Shown piece by piece: positions 5,457 through 10,908 of a stretch of DNA of 10,908 nt (within the stretch, counting starts at the first letter, position 1; every line of letters starts with the position of its first letter). The stretch is from Gudongella sp051744365 (GTDB lineage Bacteria > Bacillota > Clostridia > Tissierellales > Tissierellaceae): contig JBNJCX010000053.1 in NCBI GenBank assembly GCA_051744365.1, forward strand, positions 1 through 10,908, written 5' to 3'. Under the pieces are notes generated by a model. The model did not search any database. It was not told the DNA's origin and saw only the letters and a program-made list of their open reading frames with translations. Made by a program: the position numbers and the translations under genes.

Positions 5457-5492
5457 GGAATTTATTTCTTATATCAACTTGGAGGTGATCTT

Positions 5493-6476
5493 TTGTTTTC
5501 AGATCTGGTGTCAAAATATTTCATTAAGCAGAAAATGATGAGAACTGTAGTTTACTCATTGCTTCCACTTCTGCTGCTGGGTACATATTATTTTGGTTTA
5601 AGGGTATTATTACTTTTATTTGTAGTGTGTCTGTTTGGAATAGGAACAGAATATATCTATGAGAAGAAGAACGACAAGAAGGTCTCGGAGGCAGTTCTCG
5701 TAACCTGCTTGCTATATACATTGACCTTGCCGCCATCAACTCCCTTCTGGATTGCGGCAGTGGGAATCGTATTCGGTGTACTTTTCGGGAAGATGGTATT
5801 TGGAGGTTTTGGAAAGAACATATTCAATCCGGCGCTGGTTGCCAGGGCCTTTGTCTATGTATCGTTCCCTGAGCCCCTTACAATCCACTGGACAAAGGCA
5901 TCCATGGGATTCCCCGGAGGATTCGCCACATATCTGAACCAAGGGGTGGAGATGGTTTCAACCGCAACACCCATGCTTATGTACAGGGACTCAGGAGCTG
6001 CAGTTCCGTTTATGGACATTATCCTTGGAAACGTTTCAGGGTCAATCGGGGAGACCAGCGCAATCCTAGTTGTACTTGCGGGAGCATACCTTATCTACAA
6101 GAAGGTTGCATCCTGGCAGATCATGGCTGGTTGTGTTGTTGGCTTTACAGCTTTAAGCTCAGTATTATACCTTGCAGGAGTTACATCCGTGCCAAATCCT
6201 TTTTATGGGATGGTTGCAGGAGGATTCCTCTTTGGAGCTGTATTTATGGCAACAGACCCGATCTCAGCCACAAAGACAAAGGAAGGCAAGTGGATATATG
6301 GCATTATAATCGGTACAGTCACTGTAATAATAAGGGGATTCGCTCTTTTCGCAGGTGGAGTCATGTTTGCAATACTTATCGGGAACACATTTTCACCGAT
6401 TATCGATGAGAGCATAAAGGCATACAAGAATTACAGGAAGGAAAAGGCGGAAGGCAAGAAAGAGGTGACAGCATGA
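5493..6476 (+). CDS. nqrB: Na+-translocating NADH:quinone reductase subunit B (NqrB/RnfD family)
   Basis: This is an integral membrane subunit of the sodium-pumping NADH:quinone oxidoreductase; it carries covalent FMN, later riboflavin, and takes part in quinone reduction. The 327 residues contain about nine or ten hydrophobic segments, e.g. 17-52, 66-100, 188-202, 208-230, 236-255 and 268-300. The family motif GGFGKNIFNPALVARAF (104-120) is closer to NqrB (NPALxxRAF) than RnfD. VFMATDPISATKTKEGKWIYG (250-270) is also typical. The FMN attachment motif is STATP (156-160), with T159 the expected acceptor; the usual motif is SGAT. The protein is shorter than typical NqrB (about 410 residues) and nearer RnfD length. 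It starts at TTG, justified by GGAGGTGATC (5481-5490) 7 bases upstream. It is the first gene of nqrBCDEF, and its last four bases overlap nqrC. No nqrA precedes it. Confidence 0.92.
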   Translation: MFSDLVSKYFIKQKMMRTVVYSLLPLLLLGTYYFGLRVLLLLFVVCLFGIGTEYIYEKKNDKKVSEAVLVTCLLYTLTLPPSTPFWIAAVGIVFGVLFGKMVFGGFGKNIFNPALVARAFVYVSFPEPLTIHWTKASMGFPGGFATYLNQGVEMVSTATPMLMYRDSGAAVPFMDIILGNVSGSIGETSAILVVLAGAYLIYKKVASWQIMAGCVVGFTALSSVLYLAGVTSVPNPFYGMVAGGFLFGAVFMATDPISATKTKEGKWIYGIIIGTVTVIIRGFALFAGGVMFAILIGNTFSPIIDESIKAYKNYRKEKAEGKKEVTA

Positions 6477-7063
6477 AGAAAGCATTCTGGTACCCAATAG
6501 TTTTTATGGCTCTCCTGACTGCCATTTTCACATTTATCCTGGCTTTTATGGAATACTCGACTGCAGAGAGGGTAGCTGCAAACGAGGAGTATGAGCTGCA
6601 GACAAAGATTCTGTACGTATTTGACATCCCCTATCAGGACGACAGTGTGGAAGCCGTTGACGAGCTTTTTAACGAGAAGGTAACCCTCGAGGACGACGTA
6701 TATGTTTATAAAGAGGGAGATTCAGTGGAGGGCTATGCATTTCCTGTGGCTGGATCAGGTCTATGGGGCAGCATAGTTGGATATGTAAGTATTTCAGAGG
6801 ACTATGAAACAATCCTCGGATTGACATTCATCCAGCAGTCTGAAACGCCTGGACTTGGTGGAAGAATTGAGGAGGAGGAATTCCTGAGCCAGTTCAGGGA
6901 GCTTGACATATCCGGAAGCTCAGAGGAAGAATACGTAGTGTATAGTCCCGCTCCTGGCGGGAATGTGGATGCCATTGCGGGCGCAACTCTGACATCAAAA
7001 TCCGTTGCAAATTTCATGAACGATGATATCCACGAATTCCTGCAGAAAAGAAGGGGGGAATAG
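6473..7063 (+). CDS. nqrC: Na+-translocating NADH:quinone reductase subunit C
   Basis: This membrane-anchored flavoprotein relays electrons within the complex through a threonine-linked FMN outside the membrane. The 196 residues comprise one N-terminal membrane helix (about 7-27) and an FMN-binding domain. Family motifs include GSGLWGSIVGYVSI (94-107), ETPGLGGRIEEEEF (124-137) and the flavinylation site DAIAGATLTSKSV (166-178), with T172 as the expected FMN acceptor. The residue before GAT is Ala (A169) rather than Ser/Thr. The protein is shorter than proteobacterial NqrC (about 255). The start overlaps the nqrB stop (ATGA), with GAGGTGA at 6462-6468, indicating translational coupling. Flavinylation needs an ApbE transferase, which is not encoded in this window. 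Confidence 0.93.
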   Translation: MKKAFWYPIVFMALLTAIFTFILAFMEYSTAERVAANEEYELQTKILYVFDIPYQDDSVEAVDELFNEKVTLEDDVYVYKEGDSVEGYAFPVAGSGLWGSIVGYVSISEDYETILGLTFIQQSETPGLGGRIEEEEFLSQFRELDISGSSEEEYVVYSPAPGGNVDAIAGATLTSKSVANFMNDDIHEFLQKRRGE

Positions 7064-7066
7064 GTC

Positions 7067-7687
7067 ATGGCAAAACAAAAATCCAAAGAGATTTTTTCAA
7101 TGGGCGTCTGGCTTGACAACCCCATACTTAGGCAGCTTATAGGTATCTGCTCGGCCCTTGCCGTAACCAACCTGATGGTCAATTCCCTTGTAATGGGCGT
7201 GGGACTTACATTTGTAACAGCTTTCTCATCCCTTACGATTTCAGCCATCAGACAATTCACTCCCAAGCATATAAGGATGATGGTTCAGGTGCTTATAATA
7301 GCATCGTATGTAATTATGGTAGATATATTCCTGAAGGCCTATATGCCTGAGATGAGCAAGGCTCTGGGACCTTACATAGGCCTGATCATCACAAACTGCA
7401 TAATCATGGGTCGTGCCGAGGTATATGCCCAGAAGAATCCGCCATGGCCAGCATTCCTTGATGGAGTTGCCAACGGAATCGGATACACTGGAGTCTTGCT
7501 GTTTATCGCATTCTTTAGAGAGCTTTTTGGATTTGGAAGCCTGTTTGGCATTCAGATTCTTGGAGACTGGTGGACAGCATGGACAATAATGATAATGCCG
7601 CCGAGTGCATTCTTCCTTTTGGCCATAGCAATCTGGATTGCGTATAATCTTAGAGAAAAGTATCAAAGTGAGGGGGCCAAGTCATGA
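7067..7687 (+). CDS. nqrD: Na+-translocating NADH:quinone reductase subunit D
   Basis: An integral membrane subunit that, with NqrE, holds an intramembrane iron-sulfur centre on the sodium path. It has 206 residues and about six membrane helices. C28 (GICSALAV) and C111 (LIITNCIIMGRAEVYA) are the conserved cluster ligands on this side. LGPYIGLIITNCIIMGRAE (100-118), DGVANGIGYTGVLL (132-145) and PPSAFFLLAIAIW (178-190) are typical of NqrD. The gene starts three bases after the nqrC stop; the GGGGGG-containing site is inside the end of nqrC. Its last four bases overlap nqrE. NqrD and RnfE are close relatives; the call to NqrD rests on the operon having nqrF and on overall pattern. Confidence 0.93.
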   Translation: MAKQKSKEIFSMGVWLDNPILRQLIGICSALAVTNLMVNSLVMGVGLTFVTAFSSLTISAIRQFTPKHIRMMVQVLIIASYVIMVDIFLKAYMPEMSKALGPYIGLIITNCIIMGRAEVYAQKNPPWPAFLDGVANGIGYTGVLLFIAFFRELFGFGSLFGIQILGDWWTAWTIMIMPPSAFFLLAIAIWIAYNLREKYQSEGAKS

Positions 7688-8274
7688 TAGAACTGAATCC
7701 ATTTGTAATATTTATAGCGGCAATATTTACAAACAACATGATCTTGTCCAACTTCCTTGGCATGTGCTCCTTTGTTGCCGTATCCAAGGAGATCAACACA
7801 TCGCTTGGTCTGGGGCAGGCCGTGACATTTGTCTTGGCGGGGACCACCATTATCAACTATCTTGTTTATCATTATCTGCTGGTTCCTTACAATCTGGAAT
7901 TTTTAAGGTTTATAATCTTCATCATAAGCATAGCTGCCTTTGTACAGCTTATAGAGATGGTTCTGGAAAGGTACATACCAAACCTTTACTACGCGCTTGG
8001 CATATTCCTTCCGCTTATTACAGTAAACTGTGCCATTCTCGGTGTATCCCTGTTTATGGTTATCCGTGATTACACATTTCTGCAGTCATTCGGATTTGCG
8101 GTCGGTTCAGGAATGGGCTGGACTCTGGCGATAGTGGCTCTGGCAGGAATCAGACAGAAGCTCAAGAGAGCAAGTGTTCCCAAGGGACTTGAAGGCCCTG
8201 GCATCACCCTGATTGTTACAGGCTTGATGGCATTGGCATTTATCGGGTTCTCAGGAATCGTACAAATATCCTAG
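7684..8274 (+). CDS. nqrE: Na+-translocating NADH:quinone reductase subunit E
   Basis: This is the membrane partner of NqrD with inverted topology. It has 196 residues and six predicted helices, and contributes C28 (NFLGMCSFVAV) and C116 (LITVNCAILGVSLF) to the shared iron-sulfur centre. ERYIPNLYYALGIFLPLITVN (95-115) and the GWTLAIVALAGIRQKL segment (145-160) are family-typical. The length matches NqrE/RnfA (about 190-200). The ATG overlaps the nqrD stop by four bases (ATGA), with GAGGGGGCC as the ribosome binding site inside nqrD. An 11-base gap follows before nqrF. RnfA is the alternative name for this family; the nqrF neighbour decides for NqrE. Confidence 0.93.
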   Translation: MIELNPFVIFIAAIFTNNMILSNFLGMCSFVAVSKEINTSLGLGQAVTFVLAGTTIINYLVYHYLLVPYNLEFLRFIIFIISIAAFVQLIEMVLERYIPNLYYALGIFLPLITVNCAILGVSLFMVIRDYTFLQSFGFAVGSGMGWTLAIVALAGIRQKLKRASVPKGLEGPGITLIVTGLMALAFIGFSGIVQIS

Positions 8275-8285
8275 GGGTGGATTAG

Positions 8286-9383
8286 ATGAGTTCAATAGTA
8301 ATCTCAACCGTATCATTATCGATAATAACAGCCTTGTTTGCCGTGCTGCTGACAATAGCTGACAGAACCATAGGCAATTATGGTCAGGTAACTTTGACAA
8401 TAAACGACGATAAGCAGTTTACGGTGGATGGAGGCTCTTCGTTGCTGTCCACACTCAATGCGGAGAAGATATTCATACCCTCTGCCTGCGGAGGAAAGGG
8501 AACCTGCGGATACTGCAAGGTGCAGATACTTGAAGGTGGAGGACCTGTCCTGGCAACAGAGACTCCATTTATGACCGAGGAGGAACTTGCGGACAACGTC
8601 AGACTATCCTGTCAGTGCAAGGTAAAGCAGGATATAAGGATTCAGATTCCAGACGAGCTTTTCAATGTCAAGGAATTTGAGGCAACAGTGGAATCAATCG
8701 AGGACCTGACGGATGTAATCAAGAAGATCAGGTTCAAGCTGCCTGAGGGAGAGGAGATCAACTTCAAGCCGGGACAGTACGTACAGCTTAAGGCGCCTCT
8801 TTACGAGGGCAACGACGAAGAGATATACAGAGCATACTCAATAGCATCATCACCCCTGGACAAGGAACATATAGAGCTTATAATAGGCTATGTACCAGAG
8901 GGTATAGCAACCACCTATATACACCATCACCTTGAGATAGGCGAAAAGGTGACCATCAACGGACCTTTCGGAGATTTCTACTATCAGGACAACGACAGGG
9001 AAATGGTTATGGTGGCGGTCGGTACTGGAGTTGCACCGATACTTTCGCTCCTGAACTACATGAAGTCCAAGGGAATAAACAGGAAGGCAAGATTCTATTT
9101 CGGTGCAAAGACACCGTCAGACCTGTTTATGCTGGATTATTTCGAGAAGCTTGAGGAAGAGCTCCCTGACTTTAAGTTTATACCATGCCTGTCCCGTGTA
9201 GGCGAAGACGATAAATGGGATGGAGTAAAGGGACGTGTAAACAATGCCATCGACGATCTTCTGGAGGAAGGAGAAGGCAAGGAGGCTTACCTTTGCGGAA
9301 ATGAACCGATGATCGACAGTGTTGTAAAGAGTCTTACTGCAAAAGGCATGCCGAAAAAGCTGATATATTTCGACAAATTCTAG
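8286..9383 (+). CDS. nqrF: Na+-translocating NADH:quinone reductase subunit F (NADH-oxidising, 2Fe-2S and FAD)
   Basis: This is the electron entry subunit: it oxidises NADH through FAD and a 2Fe-2S cluster and feeds electrons to NqrD/E and NqrC. The 365 residues begin with one membrane helix (about 5-25). A plant-type ferredoxin domain (about 34-122) has ligands C68, C74 and C77 in CGGKGTCGYC, plus C109 in LSCQC. A ferredoxin-reductase module follows, with FAD motif RAYSIAS (182-188), GPFGDFYY (226-233), pyridine-nucleotide loop AVGTGVAPI (244-252), YLCGNEPM (335-342) and the C-terminal aromatic F365. It is about 40 residues shorter than Vibrio NqrF (408). NqrF has no RNF counterpart, so it identifies the complex as NQR. 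The ribosome binding site GGGGTGG overlaps the end of nqrE, and a terminator follows the stop. Confidence 0.96.
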   Translation: MSSIVISTVSLSIITALFAVLLTIADRTIGNYGQVTLTINDDKQFTVDGGSSLLSTLNAEKIFIPSACGGKGTCGYCKVQILEGGGPVLATETPFMTEEELADNVRLSCQCKVKQDIRIQIPDELFNVKEFEATVESIEDLTDVIKKIRFKLPEGEEINFKPGQYVQLKAPLYEGNDEEIYRAYSIASSPLDKEHIELIIGYVPEGIATTYIHHHLEIGEKVTINGPFGDFYYQDNDREMVMVAVGTGVAPILSLLNYMKSKGINRKARFYFGAKTPSDLFMLDYFEKLEEELPDFKFIPCLSRVGEDDKWDGVKGRVNNAIDDLLEEGEGKEAYLCGNEPMIDSVVKSLTAKGMPKKLIYFDKF

Positions 9384-9388
9384 ACTGT

Positions 9389-9423
9389 GATCCCTCGGGC
9401 AATAACCCGGGGGATTAATTTTG
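9389..9423 (+). terminator. Terminator of the nqr operon
   Basis: ATCCCTCGGG (9390-9399), loop CAATAA and CCCGGGGGAT (9406-9415) form a 10-bp stem with one G:U pair, followed by TAATTTTG. It starts 6 bases after the nqrF stop. The T-run is short, so efficiency may be moderate. Confidence 0.82.
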
Positions 9424-9449
9424 TCCTCCATAAAATGATGCATTTTTGC

Positions 9450-9465
9450 AGACCAATATCGGTCT
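9450..9465. promoter_or_regulatory. 16-bp dyad upstream of the RelA/SpoT-domain gene (candidate operator)
   Basis: AGACCAATATCGGTCT reads nearly the same on both strands (14 of 16 positions), with perfect AGACC/GGTCT arms around an ATAT centre. It is centred about 50 bp upstream of the predicted transcription start, a position suited to an activator, on a promoter with a poor -35. A regulator is inferred; none is encoded next to it. Confidence 0.4.
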
Positions 9466-9493
9466 ATTTTGAGTACTAACTTCGTGGCCTCTA

Positions 9494-9502
9494 TGCTATA
9501 CT
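9494..9502 (+). promoter_or_regulatory. Extended -10 promoter of the RelA/SpoT-domain gene
   Basis: TGC plus TATACT (9497-9502, 5/6) form an extended -10. The -35 region 17 bp upstream (TACTAA) is poor. A palindrome, CTATATATAG (9501-9510), covers the expected start site. The GGGAGGG ribosome binding site follows at 9521-9527. Confidence 0.55.
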
Positions 9503-9532
9503 ATATATAGAGAGTCTATAGGGAGGGTTAAC

Positions 9533-10882
9533 ATGAAACTGGAACTTTTTGATTTTATAGACGAAACATTATCGCTTATTGAGGGCAAGTCGGACGTGCT
9601 TGACAGGGTTGCCGGTGAACTTGAGAAATTTTTCAATGACAGCCTGTTTATAAAGGACCATTTTCTGAATGTAAACTACAGAATAAAGTCATCTGAAAGC
9701 TTGAAGGAGAAGATTTTAAGGCATAACTTCTACCTTAAGTACGAGACTCCACAGAAGCTGGTGGAGAATCTTTCAGACCTGATAGGATTCAGGATTGAGT
9801 GTAGATTCATTGAGGATGAGGAAAAGATATATGAGGATATAGTCAAGCTCTTCAGCATAAGGGAGGACGGTGGGTATTACTCAAATCCATTGAACGGAAG
9901 CATTTCCCTGTTCCTTGATGAAAAGCAGCCTCAGATACAAAAGAATGGATTTGAGATATATAAAATTGACGGAAAGTATTCCAAGGATGGAGTCACAGTC
10001 AATTTCGAGCTGCAGATCAAGTCCATGGTAAATGTGTTCTGGGGAGATATAGACCACAGGGTTCTCTACAAGAACTTCAACTATATGCTGACCGAGGATT
10101 TCTTCAGGGACATTATGTCCTCAATAAAGGACAACCTTACCATGATCGACAGACAGCTGATGCTTATCTACAATCACCTGAGCAGTATGGATGCGAGCAC
10201 TGCACCTGCAAAGCGTTCCCAGATGAAGAGTCTCCTTTCAAAGATAATCCACGACATCTACATTGTTAAGGTTCGCCATGAGGTGGGCTTTGTCCTGGAC
10301 TTCAAGAAATCCTCTGATGTCATCGTAAACTTCGTATTTATGAAGGTTGAGGATGGAAACGGAAGCTACAGCGAGAATTTCCTGAGGGTTATGAACAGAC
10401 TGAATGATATAGGCAAGAGCGACATAGACTTCAACAACTATATAGAATTTGACAGGGAAATAACCTACAATGACCACTTTTCCAGGAAATTCGGGAACAG
10501 GATACTGGAAGTAATAAACAAGGACTTTAGATGGAACCTGTTCTTTAAAATCGTATATGAGATTGAAGAGGGTTCAAATGCGGATGATTACGAGGAGTTT
10601 ATATATTATCTGAGATACAGGTACACCGATATAGTCCAGCGGGCAACAGAGGGAATGAAGCTTGAGGAATCCGAGAAAAATGATATCCAGGATTGTCTGC
10701 TTATGTATATCTATGAAAGCTTCTATCCTGAAGCGAGCATTGACTTCATAAACAACTGCAGCATATCATCTCTTGGCAATCAGCTTCTCCATTTTATGGG
10801 ACCTTTGAACAGCTACAGCGACTGGCTGAGAAACAGAGAGATCATAAGGGAATCAATAATTGAATTGGGCAAAATAGAGTAA
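9533..10882 (+). CDS. RelA/SpoT-domain protein, putative (p)ppGpp synthetase with an atypical substrate loop
   Basis: The N-terminal region (about 45-185) matches the RelA/SpoT synthetase domain, which transfers pyrophosphate from ATP to GDP/GTP to make the alarmone (p)ppGpp. Visible landmarks are VNYRIKSSESLKEKI (47-61), DLIGFRIECRF (82-92) with the metal-site D82 and R87, FELQIKS (158-164) with E159 and Q161 matching the EIQ[IL]RT motif, and H175 in WGDIDHRVLYK. The usual PKxNGYxSLH guanine-binding segment reads KNGFEIYKI (137-145): the stacking Tyr is Phe and the Ser and His are missing. No HD hydrolase domain precedes it, and TGS/ACT domains are absent. The C-terminal 260 residues are helical and I do not recognise them. 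At 449 residues it is far longer than small alarmone synthetases (about 200-250). It is monocistronic with its own promoter. Activity is uncertain; a degenerate or different nucleotide specificity is possible. Confidence 0.83.
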   Translation: MKLELFDFIDETLSLIEGKSDVLDRVAGELEKFFNDSLFIKDHFLNVNYRIKSSESLKEKILRHNFYLKYETPQKLVENLSDLIGFRIECRFIEDEEKIYEDIVKLFSIREDGGYYSNPLNGSISLFLDEKQPQIQKNGFEIYKIDGKYSKDGVTVNFELQIKSMVNVFWGDIDHRVLYKNFNYMLTEDFFRDIMSSIKDNLTMIDRQLMLIYNHLSSMDASTAPAKRSQMKSLLSKIIHDIYIVKVRHEVGFVLDFKKSSDVIVNFVFMKVEDGNGSYSENFLRVMNRLNDIGKSDIDFNNYIEFDREITYNDHFSRKFGNRILEVINKDFRWNLFFKIVYEIEEGSNADDYEEFIYYLRYRYTDIVQRATEGMKLEESEKNDIQDCLLMYIYESFYPEASIDFINNCSISSLGNQLLHFMGPLNSYSDWLRNREIIRESIIELGKIE

Positions 10883-10908
10883 GGGAGACCTTGCTCTTTT
10901 TCTGGAAT
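10883..10908 (+). other. Short tail after the RelA/SpoT-domain gene; possible start of a terminator
   Basis: AGGGAG and CTCTTT around a short loop could form a 6-bp stem with two G:U pairs, followed by Ts. It is weak, and the window ends here, so it cannot be confirmed. Confidence 0.2.

Noticed and set aside
5360..5492. A riboswitch (flavin or sodium) in the nqr leader
   Set aside because: The stretch is only about 130 bases, A/T-rich, and has no multi-helix junction or conserved riboswitch core that I recognise.
6802..7266. A 154-codon open frame on the minus strand
   Set aside because: It is antisense to nqrC/nqrD, whose motifs are intact; no ribosome binding site, no recognisable protein features.
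7638..8069. A 143-codon open frame on the plus strand
   Set aside because: It runs out of frame inside nqrD/nqrE and its translation is Cys/His-rich and without family pattern; a shadow of the true frames.
5493..9383. Calling the cluster an RNF complex (rnfD, rnfG, rnfE, rnfA)
   Set aside because: The membrane subunits are homologous, but the last gene is a clear NqrF with ferredoxin plus FAD/NADH domains, RnfB and RnfC are absent, and the NqrB motif NPALVARAF is NQR-like.
9466..9481. A FapR-like lipid regulator site around GAGTACTAAC
   Set aside because: Only one half-site resembles the known FapR motif, and the gene downstream is not a lipid gene.

Overview
The window looks like chromosomal DNA of a low-to-mid GC anaerobic Bacillota, most likely class Clostridia. 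The evidence is AGA/AGG-rich arginine codons, strong Shine-Dalgarno sites (several nearly perfect complements of the 16S tail), TTG starts, sigma-A-type promoters, and the gene families present. No tRNA, rRNA, CRISPR array, transposase or phage gene is visible. Species cannot be named from this sequence.

Layout. (1) Positions 1-1846, minus strand: a partial HerA-type ATPase (DUF853/YjgR family), preceded by a small helix-hairpin-helix DUF4332 protein. Each has its own promoter, with a terminator between them. (2) 1921-3262: an acyl-ACP thioesterase (+) facing a small unrecognised protein (-) that looks like a degenerate secretion-ATPase fold. Both stop codons lie inside one shared bidirectional terminator hairpin. 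(3) 3302-5153, plus strand: methylglyoxal synthase (mgsA), a cold-shock protein with a long structured leader, and a cytosolic parvulin-type prolyl isomerase. (4) 5162-5492: a decayed C-terminal fragment of an Old Yellow Enzyme-type NADH:flavin oxidoreductase on the minus strand, then an A/T-rich leader. The leader holds a pair of inverted TGGTATTAATA elements and a three-codon ORF with an ideal ribosome binding site. (5) 5493-9383: a tight five-gene operon, nqrBCDEF, for a sodium-pumping NADH:quinone oxidoreductase (NQR), with overlapping or nearly overlapping genes and a terminator at the end. (6) 9450-10882: a large RelA/SpoT-domain protein with its own promoter, an upstream dyad, and a nucleotide-binding loop that departs from the family consensus.

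The main point of interest is the NQR operon. It has the diagnostic NADH-oxidising NqrF subunit, the four intramembrane cysteines of NqrD/NqrE and candidate FMN-threonine sites in NqrB and NqrC. However, nqrA, normally the first gene, is absent, and NqrB is short, close to RnfD length. Where nqrA would be expected there is instead a truncated flavin oxidoreductase gene and an orphan ribosome binding site with a Met-Trp-Tyr-stop mini-ORF. This suggests either a rearrangement scar or an NqrA-less variant between RNF and NQR. Whether nqrA exists elsewhere in the genome cannot be judged from this window.

The other genes are mostly single-gene housekeeping or stress units: membrane lipid acyl chain release, methylglyoxal bypass, cold-shock RNA chaperone, protein folding and a possible alarmone protein.
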